Shown one piece after another: positions 19,592-27,456 of a stretch of DNA of 27,456 nt (position 1 is its first letter; each line of letters opens with the position of its first letter). Source of the stretch: a virus. The notes beneath the pieces were generated by a model, which worked only from the letters and a program-made list of their open reading frames with translations, was not told where the DNA came from and made no database searches. The position numbers and the translations under genes were made by a program. Location: IMG/VR virus record IMGVR_UViG_3300024985_000009, positions 1-27,456 of that record. One strand, written 5' to 3'.

Positions 19592-22248
19592 ATCACATAG
19601 CCTCTTTGTTCTGCTTCCACAATGTATCCTCTTTGTTCTGCTTTCACGATGTATCCTCTTTGTTCTGCTTCAATGGCATAGTATCTTGGATGCGACGCGT
19701 CCTGTATTTGTGATCTGATAACAATTTTTGCGGTTTGTTGCTGTGAGCTGTTACCGACGGCATTGATTTTAACCAAGCCTGTTGCATAACCACTTTGAGC
19801 CTGTGAACTGCCACAAATCACAGGGATTTGTTCAGAAGTTACTGTACTGACTGCACTTGAATTCTGAAATTGAGCCGAATTACCGCTGGCATTAACAATA
19901 ATGCTAGATGACAATCCTATTGCTTTGGCGTTTTGCGATTGTTCAGATTTTGCTACGCCATTAACCGTGGCGTAAGAAACAGAACCAACCGTGTTTGCAC
20001 TTTGTACTTGAGCTGAATTACCAACAGCATTAACAATGATGCCAGACGATAGCCCTATTGCTTTGGCGTTTTGCGATTGTTCAGATTTTGCGACCCCATT
20101 AACTGTGATGGAAGAAACAGAACCTACTGCCTTAGCATTCTGAGATTGCCAAGAAATGCCATTGACACCCGATAAGGTAATCGTACCAACTGCATAAGCT
20201 GATTGTGCTTGTACCGAATTCCCTATGCCGCTGACACTGGCAAACGCAACCGATGCTATCGCTTTGGTTGACTGATTTTGCTCTGATTTACCAACACCGT
20301 TTACACTGGCAAATGCAACTGATGATACCGCTTTGCTTGACTGGCTTTGTTCGGTTTTACCAATACCGTTTACACTGGCAAATGCAACCGATGATACCGC
20401 TTTGCTTGACTGACTTTGTTCGGTTTTACCAATCCCGCTTACACTGGCAAATACAACCGATGATACCGCTTTGTTTGACTGCCCTTGTTCTGACTTAACA
20501 ATGCCATTTATAGCTAGTGTGACAATTGTTGGAACGGCTTGTGTGCTTTGTTGCTGTAAGCTGTTACCTACGCCGTTGTTATTAACCAAGCCTGTTGCAT
20601 AAGCATTTTGGGCTTGTAAACTATTCCCTACTCCATTACTTCCTGTTGCCGATACTGTACCGATTGCACCTGCATTTTGAATCTGAGTGCTTTGTCCAAT
20701 AGCATTAACTGATGCAAATGATAATGAACAGACGGCAACGGAATTTTGAGCTTGAGTGCTATTACCTATGCCATTAACAGTCGCAAAACTAACCGTATTA
20801 ACGGCTTGTGCAGTTTGATTTTGTTCACTTTTACCGATGCCAGAAACGCTTAATGTGGCTATCGAGCCGATTGCACTAGCATTCTGATTTTGATTGCTTC
20901 CTGCAATACCAGTAACTGTAAAATTAGTTACTGTTGCTATTGCGCTAGAAGATTGCCGCTGTTCTACCTTGCCTATACCTGAAACTGTTAATGCAGCAAC
21001 GGAACTAACTGCACCTGCCAGTTGTTTTTGTTCTGAACTCGCTATGCCGTTTACAGTAATCGATGAAACTGAACCAACTGCATTGGCTGATTGATATTGA
21101 TTACTTGTCCCAGTAGAAAAAATAGTTGTTGATAAAGTAATTAAATCTTTATCAAAAATACCTCTACTTTGAACAATATCGCTATCAAACCAGCCTTTAC
21201 CATTGAAATCGTAAGTATGGCTTCTGTATTTATTCGTTATTGCAATCTTTTTTATTGAGCCGATTGCACTAGCATTCTGATTTTGACTGCTTCCTGCAAT
21301 ACCAGTAACTGTAAGATTAGTTACTGTTGCTATTGCGCTAGAAGATTGCCGCTGTTCTCCCTTCCCGATACCTGAAACTGTTAATGCCGCGACTGAACTA
21401 ACCGCACCTACCAGTTGTTTTTGTTCTGAACTCGCTATGCCGTTTACAGTAATAGATGAAACTGAACCAACTGCACTAGCTGATTGACATTGATTGCTGG
21501 CACCAATACCAAAAATATTACTATCTGTTGATGGTAAAGAAGGGATAAAAGTCTGGTATGGCTCAAAAACCTGCCACGGATTATCTGAGATTGATTTAAT
21601 CTCAAGTGGCGTTAATACCCGCTTCCAAATTAAAACCAGATCAAGTTCACTAAAGCAATAGTCGGTATTACCTTCACCACCACCTATTTTTAAAGTAACA
21701 GGGGCAGTCCATGAGCCAACGCTTGACGATGTTGCTGGAGATGCTTGAGCCACCCCATCAATATACGCCGTGTACACAGATAAGTTGTTAGTAACAACAA
21801 CGGTTTGACTTTTTCCAGTTGCTATAGATCCAGATGGCGATATAGCCGCCAAGCCACCGCCAGTAGCATAAACAGATACTCTAGGTGTTGCCGAGGCAGC
21901 TGGTAAATATAAACAAAAAGCCGAGTTAAAGGCTAACGCAGACTGCCAGTTAGCGGCATTGCCTTTATAATTCTGGATAACCAAAATTGTGAAAGGACTT
22001 GTTGATGCAGGTAAATTTGATTTCGTGAACGAATATGTACCGCTAGCAAACAGCTTACCATGAAGCCCACAGGTAGAAGCTGGCGTTGCCGCTGTACCAG
22101 TAAGCGTACCGACTTCGCCATTCACGGCATTGCGAACAATACCGTTTTGCATGTTTACCGCAGCAACAAGATCGCGGGCAAGCCCAGTTGATTGAACTGC
22201 TACATAGGCTTTAGGCTGTATGCGTCGCTTGTTCTCTGTTGGGAACAT
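19588..22248 (-). CDS. LamG plus 25-repeat fibre-like structural protein
   Basis: An 886-aa protein in three parts. Residues about 20-230 form a LamG/concanavalin-like domain (TILVIQNYKGNAANWQSALA; LSVYTAYIDGVAQA; FSELDLVLIWKRVLTPLEIK), probably sugar-binding. Residues 247-845 are about 25 copies of a 23-residue unit of the form G-I-G-x-S-x-Q-x-Q-x-x-x-A-V-x-S-V-x-x-x-x-V-N. The copies are interrupted once by a unique insert with YDFNGKGWFDSDIVQSRGIF. Residues 855-886 hold three copies of AEQRGYIV. It is probably a fibrous virion surface protein. Q/S/N/A/V-rich composition suggests a beta-solenoid or fibre. It is followed by the adaptor-like gene with an ATGA overlap. Confidence 0.75.
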   Translation of the reverse strand: MFPTENKRRIQPKAYVAVQSTGLARDLVAAVNMQNGIVRNAVNGEVGTLTGTAATPASTCGLHGKLFASGTYSFTKSNLPASTSPFTILVIQNYKGNAANWQSALAFNSAFCLYLPAASATPRVSVYATGGGLAAISPSGSIATGKSQTVVVTNNLSVYTAYIDGVAQASPATSSSVGSWTAPVTLKIGGGEGNTDYCFSELDLVLIWKRVLTPLEIKSISDNPWQVFEPYQTFIPSLPSTDSNIFGIGASNQCQSASAVGSVSSITVNGIASSEQKQLVGAVSSVAALTVSGIGKGEQRQSSSAIATVTNLTVTGIAGSSQNQNASAIGSIKKIAITNKYRSHTYDFNGKGWFDSDIVQSRGIFDKDLITLSTTIFSTGTSNQYQSANAVGSVSSITVNGIASSEQKQLAGAVSSVAALTVSGIGKVEQRQSSSAIATVTNFTVTGIAGSNQNQNASAIGSIATLSVSGIGKSEQNQTAQAVNTVSFATVNGIGNSTQAQNSVAVCSLSFASVNAIGQSTQIQNAGAIGTVSATGSNGVGNSLQAQNAYATGLVNNNGVGNSLQQQSTQAVPTIVTLAINGIVKSEQGQSNKAVSSVVFASVSGIGKTEQSQSSKAVSSVAFASVNGIGKTEQSQSSKAVSSVAFASVNGVGKSEQNQSTKAIASVAFASVSGIGNSVQAQSAYAVGTITLSGVNGISWQSQNAKAVGSVSSITVNGVAKSEQSQNAKAIGLSSGIIVNAVGNSAQVQSANTVGSVSYATVNGVAKSEQSQNAKAIGLSSSIIVNASGNSAQFQNSSAVSTVTSEQIPVICGSSQAQSGYATGLVKINAVGNSSQQQTAKIVIRSQIQDASHPRYYAIEAEQRGYIVKAEQRGYIVEAEQRGYVI
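19591..19671 (-). repeat. three 24-27-bp repeats at the end of the fibre gene
   Basis: Three near-perfect copies of the sequence coding for AEQRGYIV (with one joining residue, 27 bp period) end the fibre-like gene. Similar short aromatic/charged repeats close other phage structural proteins. The differences between copies are silent or conservative. Confidence 0.75.
19714..21510 (-). repeat. about 25 tandem 69-bp coding repeats
   Basis: The repeats encode the 23-residue units of the fibre-like protein. Units are near-identical at 20253-20460 (GIGKTEQSQSSKAVSSV twice in a row). A higher-order block of four units appears twice, separated by a unique insert near 21118-21250. A two-unit block is also doubled near 19880-20100. 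This shows recent expansion by unequal recombination or slippage in multiples of 69 bp. Confidence 0.85.
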
Positions 22249-22253
22249 GGCGA

Positions 22254-22769
22254 TTAAGCGTTAGTGTAAATGATAGGTCTATAAGCAACGACACAACCAG
22301 TACCTAATGCCGCGCCGCAATTGTTGCGAATTGCAATACTAAACGCATCGGGTAACGCGCCTTCGACAACTTGACTTAGCTTAAACCATTTTTGGATACG
22401 TTGGCTGGTGATAACGTACGGTACAGCGATAGGTCCATACATACTGTTTGGATCAGCCATCGAAGCTGTACCCTCTGAACCAGTCGGTAGCGTAGTTGTG
22501 CCAAAGTTTCCACCACAAATCCACGTTGTACCGCCGTCCGTTGTCATCCAAGGGATAATGTAAACATAAACCGCTTGGTCATTTGCTGGTGCAGTCGCAG
22601 CGGTTGATAAATCAATCGTAATCTCATAGTCAACAGCCAGTGTTGCTAAATTACTTACTCTAGCAGATTGCCATCCAGCAAACGGTGTCGATGTGTCAAT
22701 CGCTAAAGACTGTAAATTGGTCACAGTTAAAGCCGTGTATGTACCATACGCTTGATTTATCGTTGTCAT
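22254..22769 (-). CDS. phage structural protein of unknown role (171 aa)
   Basis: The start is ATG 22769 (MTTINQAYGTYTALTVTNLQ), which shares one base with the preceding stop; an upstream start at 22784 lies inside that gene. The 171-aa beta-rich protein ends with an RNNCGAALGTGCVVAYRPII strand pattern. Proteins opening TTINQAYGT are familiar in prophages just before LamG fibre genes. They are probably virion proteins, but their place is not established. Followed 5 bases later by the repeat-fibre gene. Confidence 0.65.
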   Translation of the reverse strand: MTTINQAYGTYTALTVTNLQSLAIDTSTPFAGWQSARVSNLATLAVDYEITIDLSTAATAPANDQAVYVYIIPWMTTDGGTTWICGGNFGTTTLPTGSEGTASMADPNSMYGPIAVPYVITSQRIQKWFKLSQVVEGALPDAFSIAIRNNCGAALGTGCVVAYRPIIYTNA

Positions 22770-23335
22770 TATAAGCCGCCCCAAACATCAGATACTTCTT
22801 GCTGGTCAATATTGCCTTGAATCGTGTAAATAACAGCCGATACCGTGCCAGTTTGCACCGCTGGATTAGCAAACATCAATTCCAGTCGTGTGGATTGGCG
22901 AGTACACGCAGTTAGTACATTGACACCAGAAACACCACCCGCACTAACCAATGCGCCATTGGCACCTGACGGCAAAGCGATTACTGAATCGCGCAAACCT
23001 TTTCTAATGCCAGCCTTTGAAGCGTCTATTGTAGAACGTCCCATTAAAATATTTTGCTGGTTCATTTGCTTAATATTAATTACGGCTGCTCGATTAGTAA
23101 AAATTACCGTGCTATCTGGGGGGTCTACTGGCGTAAAAGCAGTGTAATCAATGGAATCTGAAATTGCGGTGGTCGATGTTTCAGTATTCCAACCTAACGA
23201 AACCTGTTTAGCGTTGTAATAAGCGGCGATAGACTGCCAGTCTTCGGCAATAATAAACGTTTCAAGCGGTTGACCTGCTTGAGATAACGCCGCCATATCT
23301 GCTCTTAGTGTTGCCCTTTGTGTACTATTTAACAT
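22769..23335 (-). CDS. phage protein of unknown role, structural cluster (188 aa)
   Basis: A 188-aa protein opening MLNSTQRATLRADMAALSQA, with AEDWQSIAAYYNAKQVS, and a helical middle (MNQQNILMGRSTIDASKAGI then RKGLRDSVIAL). It ends IQGNIDQQEVSDVWGGL. The layout matches a widespread prophage protein found with the 134-aa and 171-aa neighbours. Known copies are annotated only as hypothetical. AAGGAG lies just before the ATG, one of the strongest ribosome-binding sites in the late operon. Confidence 0.65.
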   Translation of the reverse strand: MLNSTQRATLRADMAALSQAGQPLETFIIAEDWQSIAAYYNAKQVSLGWNTETSTTAISDSIDYTAFTPVDPPDSTVIFTNRAAVINIKQMNQQNILMGRSTIDASKAGIRKGLRDSVIALPSGANGALVSAGGVSGVNVLTACTRQSTRLELMFANPAVQTGTVSAVIYTIQGNIDQQEVSDVWGGL

Positions 23336-23350
23336 GGCGAACTCCTTAAA

Positions 23351-23755
23351 TTAAGCGTTTCCGCCAGTCAATGTGAAAGTATTGACTGTGACGGCTTGCG
23401 ATACGGCAATGCTATTATTATCCAGCGTCATATCGCCGCCACCACCAGTTGCGGTAACAGTACCTTGAATATGACAGGTTGTCCCTGAGCTGTCTTTTAT
23501 ACGGAAATGTGCAGCTGTACCTGCTGCTGCGCCTGTTCCAGACCAAGTCCCTAATTTAGTTTTAGTCCCTCCACTAGCTGCATTCATCCAGTCACTAGGA
23601 AGTGTAATTTCACATAATAGCGTGCCATTATCAGCTGACGAAGGGAATGTAGGAACTAATCCTGATCTGATTTGTAACTTAGCTGCCGCACCCGCAGTAG
23701 ATTCAACTGCATCCAAACGGGCATTAATAACAGCTTGTGAGTATTGCATAGTCAT
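23351..23755 (-). CDS. phage structural protein of unknown role (134 aa)
   Basis: A 134-aa protein opening MTMQYSQAVINARLDAVEST, with Gly/Ala/Thr-rich beta strands and the motif LRIRSG-like LQIRSGLVPTFPSS, typical of a family of small prophage virion proteins encoded near the capsid region. AGGA lies 7 bases before the ATG at 23755, which supports this start over the ATG two codons later. It directly follows the portal gene (9-base gap), where capsid genes would be expected, but it is too short and of the wrong composition to be a major capsid protein. Confidence 0.65.
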   Translation of the reverse strand: MTMQYSQAVINARLDAVESTAGAAAKLQIRSGLVPTFPSSADNGTLLCEITLPSDWMNAASGGTKTKLGTWSGTGAAAGTAAHFRIKDSSGTTCHIQGTVTATGGGGDMTLDNNSIAVSQAVTVNTFTLTGGNA

Positions 23756-23764
23756 GGTTGTATC

Positions 23765-25516
23765 CTATGATTGATTGTCTTTGATATTTGCCCCAGTCAC
23801 TTGACCTTTACTATCGCGGATTAATTCGATAAGACCAGACGATGCTACAGGGGGTTGAATGGTTTGTTGTTCTTTGGTAGTGATATTTGCCCCTGTCACT
23901 TGACCGTTGCTATCACGGATTAATTCGATAACCTTAGTCGATGCGACGGGAGCATGAATCGGTTGTTGTTCTGGTGTAGTTACATTCACTACAGGGGCTT
24001 CTACTGTAATCTGTGGAGCTTCTACGGTAATTTGTGGAGCAGGTTGTTGTTTTAGGTTTTGTAAAGCAGTATCAATACTACCTAATCTGTTTTCTATGCT
24101 GGTTATAGCTGTTGAACTTGGTTGTTCAACTGGAGGAGTAACTGGCAAATCAATACCCGTATTGACGGCTCGAACAGGTAATGGGTTGTTTCCTACACCT
24201 ATCTGAGTAGCGATTCTATTGCCATAAATATCACCTTCTGCATCAATTTCATCCTCTATCGCGCTAACCGTATCAGGTTCGACATCATTGCCTAAAATCT
24301 GCTTGGCAATACGTTTCTTAAGGGCTTTATCAAACTCATTGCCCATCTTAAGATTAATTGCGTCAAGAGCTGTTGCCAGCGTTTGCGCCATATCGGACAA
24401 ATTAAAATCATTGTTATAGGCAATATAACCCTCAGGCTTTTCCCCCATCAGATCATGAACCAAGCTTAATATTTCTTTTTCAGCCGTTTCACATTGTTCT
24501 GCCATCGTACGCAATGAAGAGTTGGCTTCTTGAAAATGAAATGACAATGCCACTCCAGACTGTTGTACACCACCGACAAATTCAAGATTTGCAATCCGAT
24601 AAATATCCTGCACCGTTTCTGCAATCTGTTCCATATACAGCTTTACAGGATCAGCAGGCGGTGCGATAAACTTAGGGTCACCGCCACCAGCAGGATTAAA
24701 GGTCAGTGCATTTTCAGTGCTGATCGTTAAATCTTTCAGCCGTTCACGTTCATTATCATTAGCGACGGGTAAGGCAAGAATGGCGAAGGTTTGCGCCCTA
24801 AACAGCTCGCGCAATTCAGAACGCAGGTTATACAAATCCCAGTTTAACTGTGCAAGATCATAAAAAAACGAATCTGAACGGCTTGCATACGGGTCTAAAG
24901 GTGGTGCAGCATGAAGCTTAACCACAGGAACGCGTCCCAATTTATAAGTACCGCTAGCATCGCCTTTACCATCTAGTACACTGCTTACCGACCACCCATC
25001 ACGGGTAAACGTGCGATAGCGCATCACTTGCGTCGTGCCAGTTGTCACATATTCAGAAAATGTCAGCTTAACCCATTCGCCACGATCATCTTTTTCTTCA
25101 TAAACCAATTGAGAAGGCAAACGAACTGATAAATACGGCATTTTTTCATCGGCTTTTGAGCGTGCTTTTTCAGTTGATTTATCGACAATGACATATACCG
25201 TACCTAAGATCATTGCCAGACGTTGATAGGTAAGTAACAAGGCATCCAAGTGTGACCCCATACCATTAGCATTCGTTATAAATGCAGTATAAGTATCGCT
25301 TAAGCCAGTACGCTGAGGTGATTGTTTCCACAAATAACCGACAAATACATCAGTAATCTTGCGACAAAAGTTAGGATAAACAGCCAACTCTTTACGCTTG
25401 GTAAACTTGGTATCCAGCTCTCTAGGGTGAGCGACTAAATAGCTGCCCGATGCAAAACCGCCTTTTCCGCTATACGCATCCAGCAAGAACTGGTCACTTG
25501 TTTTTGATATTGTCAT
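23765..25516 (-). CDS. portal protein (DUF4055-like)
   Basis: The start is ATG 25516, forming ATGA with the terminase stop; an in-frame GTG at 25522 is possible. The 583-aa protein has a portal-like middle: YPNFCRKITDVFVGYLWKQS (about 47-66), PYLSVRLPSQLVYEEKDDRG, LAQLNWDLYNLRSELRELFR (about 230) and IAETVQDIYRIANLEFVGGV with SGVALSFHFQEANSSL (about 310-345). Portals form the ring through which DNA enters the head. Position right after the large terminase supports the call. The C-terminal 80 residues are an atypical repeated tail: ITVEAP repeats then two 33-residue copies ending RDS-[NK]-GQVTGANI. Confidence 0.8.
   Translation of the reverse strand: MTISKTSDQFLLDAYSGKGGFASGSYLVAHPRELDTKFTKRKELAVYPNFCRKITDVFVGYLWKQSPQRTGLSDTYTAFITNANGMGSHLDALLLTYQRLAMILGTVYVIVDKSTEKARSKADEKMPYLSVRLPSQLVYEEKDDRGEWVKLTFSEYVTTGTTQVMRYRTFTRDGWSVSSVLDGKGDASGTYKLGRVPVVKLHAAPPLDPYASRSDSFFYDLAQLNWDLYNLRSELRELFRAQTFAILALPVANDNERERLKDLTISTENALTFNPAGGGDPKFIAPPADPVKLYMEQIAETVQDIYRIANLEFVGGVQQSGVALSFHFQEANSSLRTMAEQCETAEKEILSLVHDLMGEKPEGYIAYNNDFNLSDMAQTLATALDAINLKMGNEFDKALKKRIAKQILGNDVEPDTVSAIEDEIDAEGDIYGNRIATQIGVGNNPLPVRAVNTGIDLPVTPPVEQPSSTAITSIENRLGSIDTALQNLKQQPAPQITVEAPQITVEAPVVNVTTPEQQPIHAPVASTKVIELIRDSNGQVTGANITTKEQQTIQPPVASSGLIELIRDSKGQVTGANIKDNQS
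23780..23977 (-). repeat. two 99-bp tandem repeats at the portal C-terminus
   Basis: Positions 23879-23977 and 23780-23878 (read on the - strand) encode two 33-residue copies with the shared parts EQQ, PVAS and IELIRDS-GQVTGANI. The DNA copies are clearly similar but already diverged. The duplication lengthens the exposed portal tail. Confidence 0.75.
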
Positions 25517-26883
25517 AACCACTTCAATCTAATAGGTTGATAAGAATCAATCACCTGCCCGCCAGACGCAGCATGAACAGCTAAAGCTAATGCCCAGAAC
25601 CTGTCACTATGACCGTCTTTTGTCCGCTCAGCAGTAAAGCGAATATTTCCTGCTGCTGTTGTTGTTTTGGTAATGGCGCGTAAATCGGCACGCACCTTAG
25701 GATTAAAAGGAATGCGTAGTTTTCTGTCCTCAAACTGCCCACGCAACGCATAAGCCATCGACTCCTTTACTGAATTGCTAAAAGTTACGCACTCAACTTT
25801 AGAACCGAATCTGTCACTGGCATCATCGCCCCAGCCGATACCCAAACCTGTATAGTCCAGACAGACCCGCTGAATAAAGTCCAGAATCGGATAGAACACC
25901 TTTTCCTGATCACTCTTTTTCATATTTTGTAATTCAATCACCTGGCGCGTATAAAGCACATCGCCCAGCTTTTCCAGTACCCATATAACGGTTAAATCGC
26001 TTTTGCGCCCTATATCAATACCAACATAGAGAGGTCCTTTAGCCCACTTTAAATCCTCAAACAGATATTCCCATGATTCACTACTGCCATACTCACAGGA
26101 TGCAATCAGGTCATATTCCAAGAAAGCAGTGTCATCATCAGCAGGATTACACATGTATTCCTGTTGAAAGGACTCTTCATCGGCACATCCAGCCCGAATA
26201 AAATCGAAATAAGCCGCCTCATCCATCGTTTGAATATCATCATCAATAGGCAAGGCTTGCTGTAACTTATATAAAAACCCCTGATCTAATGCGTCCTGTA
26301 AAGTAATACGGTGCAAACTGATTTTTTTCGGATTACCGTTTTCGCGGATTTCTCGAATCAACTGATTAAAGAAATTGTGGCTACCACGGTGTGTACTGAT
26401 AAGCTCCATAGAGCCGCCCCAAGTGATGCCTGGGTAAGCAATTGACCACAACTTACGAGGGTCAGGATGTAAGGCGAACTCATCAAGAATACGCCCACCG
26501 CGCTTACCAGCCTGCGCATCTGGATTACTGGACATTGAATGAATACGCCGTCCACTGGCGAATTCCAACACATACGCAGTGATTCGCTTCTTGTCATCAA
26601 TCACAAGCTCGCCTAAATCCTTGGCAGCCATACTAAGCACTTTTGCCCACATCTTACAGTCTTCAATGAATAAGCGGGCTTGCAGATCATCACGACTCGA
26701 TACCCATTGATCGTGTCTTGCGCCTGCTTTAGCGGTTCGTTCATCGGCTTTATAAGCAGTTGCCCAACTAATGCCGATTTGCCGTGACTTTTCCATCAGC
26801 TTCAAGCGGGAATCATCTTTAATCCATCGCTGTTGACCCGACAAAAACAAACCTTCTGGCGGTATGACTTTCGCGTTACCCAT
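25513..26883 (-). CDS. terminase large subunit (Mu gp28-like)
   Basis: A 456-aa packaging motor. The N-terminal ATPase has a Walker-A-like KSRQIGIS at 32-39, Walker B RILDEF with D134/E135, and the coupling segment ELISTHRGS at 160-168. The C-terminal RNase H-like nuclease starts at YVGIDIGRKSDLTV with metal-binding D290; a later acidic pair near GWGDDASDRF is plausible. Length and motifs match the Mu gp28 type. It pumps and cuts phage DNA at the portal. Overlaps the small subunit by one base and the portal by ATGA. Confidence 0.92.
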   Translation of the reverse strand: MGNAKVIPPEGLFLSGQQRWIKDDSRLKLMEKSRQIGISWATAYKADERTAKAGARHDQWVSSRDDLQARLFIEDCKMWAKVLSMAAKDLGELVIDDKKRITAYVLEFASGRRIHSMSSNPDAQAGKRGGRILDEFALHPDPRKLWSIAYPGITWGGSMELISTHRGSHNFFNQLIREIRENGNPKKISLHRITLQDALDQGFLYKLQQALPIDDDIQTMDEAAYFDFIRAGCADEESFQQEYMCNPADDDTAFLEYDLIASCEYGSSESWEYLFEDLKWAKGPLYVGIDIGRKSDLTVIWVLEKLGDVLYTRQVIELQNMKKSDQEKVFYPILDFIQRVCLDYTGLGIGWGDDASDRFGSKVECVTFSNSVKESMAYALRGQFEDRKLRIPFNPKVRADLRAITKTTTAAGNIRFTAERTKDGHSDRFWALALAVHAASGGQVIDSYQPIRLKWL

Positions 26884-27428
26884 TACGCGCTAAACCCCAA
26901 CACTTCGGTACGAATACGATTAATTGTCTCTTCGCTGACACCTTCGGCTTTAGCTGTTTTGACCATTGCTGCCATTGCCTGTTGTCGTTCCTGATCTCTA
27001 ATCTCCAGCTCCCATTTCTTCTGATTGACAGAAGCCCGCGACAGATTCAATACTGAACCTGTTGCCTGTTTTAACAGCTTGATACGTTCTATCGGATCAG
27101 TATCTTCATCAAGTTCCTGCAATGACACCATTGCGTTAAACATCTCGGACTGTACCAAAGAAATAACAGCTGCCGTGCGTATACCTGCATCATCTGGGGC
27201 TGCTTCAGCAATCAAACGCGCTCCTTCAGTCGCATCTTTAACCTGTTGCAATCGCCGCTTTAAATTTTTGCCATGCCTCGCCACCGTAGAACGTGATATT
27301 TCCAATCCTTGCTCAGATAACCATGCAACCAAGCCATCATAGCCAGCGAAATTACGTCGGGTTATTTCCTGATCTAGCAAGGTACGCTGCTCGGGGGTTA
27401 AATTATCAAGTGCAGAAGGTGAGGGCAT
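26883..27428 (-). CDS. terminase small subunit (DUF3486, Mu gp27-like)
   Basis: A 181-aa helical protein. Residues 8-65 (NLTPEQRTLLDQEITRRNFA, then GYDGLVAWLSEQGLEISRST and VARHGKNLKRRL) form the DNA-binding helix-turn-helix typical of the DUF3486 family, encoded directly before Mu gp28-like terminases. A central helical region and a C-terminal helix with a QERQQAMAAM segment probably mediate oligomerisation. It recognises the packaging site. It is the first late gene in the window; the promoter should lie upstream beyond 27456. Confidence 0.88.
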   Translation of the reverse strand: MPSPSALDNLTPEQRTLLDQEITRRNFAGYDGLVAWLSEQGLEISRSTVARHGKNLKRRLQQVKDATEGARLIAEAAPDDAGIRTAAVISLVQSEMFNAMVSLQELDEDTDPIERIKLLKQATGSVLNLSRASVNQKKWELEIRDQERQQAMAAMVKTAKAEGVSEETINRIRTEVLGFSA

Positions 27429-27456
27429 GACTATTATTTTTTAAGCGTGATAGGGG
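27429..27456 (-). other. upstream edge of the terminase operon
   Basis: Only 28 bases precede the small terminase ATG. They read, on the - strand, as an AT-rich leader containing AAAAAATAATAG with no clear ribosome-binding site. It is too short to judge whether a promoter or another gene lies just outside. Confidence 0.25.

Noticed and set aside
20253-20498. + strand 81-aa ORF with internal repeats
   Set aside because: It is the antisense reading of the fibre repeat array. Its periodicity is explained by the - strand gene.
19714-21510. Regularly spaced repeats resembling a CRISPR array
   Set aside because: The period is 69 bp throughout with no unique spacers, and the repeats lie in one continuous reading frame of a structural protein.
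19588-22248. Diversity-generating retroelement target
   Set aside because: No reverse transcriptase or template repeat is seen in the window, and the variation among repeats is not concentrated at adenines in a single terminal segment.

Overview
The window is a temperate, siphovirus-type phage genome. It is probably read in its free (unintegrated or circularised) form rather than as a prophage in a chromosome. The base composition is moderately AT-rich. The attachment-site target (5' end of the bacterial tRNA-dihydrouridine synthase gene dusA) and the protein families (DUF2303/YfdQ, PrtN-like activator, Mu gp27/gp28-like terminase, GpZ, GH19 endolysin) point to a gammaproteobacterial or related proteobacterial host. 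The host cannot be named from sequence alone, and no clear host gene other than the dusA fragment is visible.

Region 1 (1-5296, + strand) is a tightly packed early/regulatory operon, with many stop/start overlaps. It holds an unknown 114-aa protein, a DUF2303 protein, a ribbon-helix-helix regulator behind a perfect 9-bp dyad, a tiny membrane peptide, a single-stranded DNA-binding protein, several very small basic or membrane ORFs, an AlpA-like helix-turn-helix protein (candidate excisionase), a PrtN-family activator, an AP2/NUMOD-like DNA-binding protein and three proteins of unknown function.

Region 2 (5297-6632) is the integration module. On the - strand, 5399-5524 encodes a 41-residue ORF whose end reads HRFSVAPMLDWIDK, the conserved start of DusA, followed by a stop. 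Next to it, divergently on the + strand, lies a tyrosine recombinase. Both flanks are phage genes, so this looks like an intact attP that carries its own promoter, start codon and N-terminal extension for dusA. On integration the phage would replace the 5' end of the host gene.

Region 3 (27428 down to 6629, - strand) is one long late operon. It runs small and large terminase (Mu gp27/gp28 type), portal, three small structural proteins, an 886-aa LamG plus 25-repeat fibre-like protein, fibre-tail adaptor, head-tail connector, GpZ-like protein, tail terminator, major tail protein, tail assembly chaperone with a hidden second frame, GH19 lysin, tape measure, distal tail proteins, a LamG/hub-like protein, three very small proteins and a 1065-aa coiled-coil tail protein. 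A strong intrinsic terminator sits directly in front of the major tail gene. No major capsid protein, maturation protease, scaffold or head morphogenesis protein is found where they would be expected (between portal and connector). No holin or CI-type repressor is recognisable in the window.
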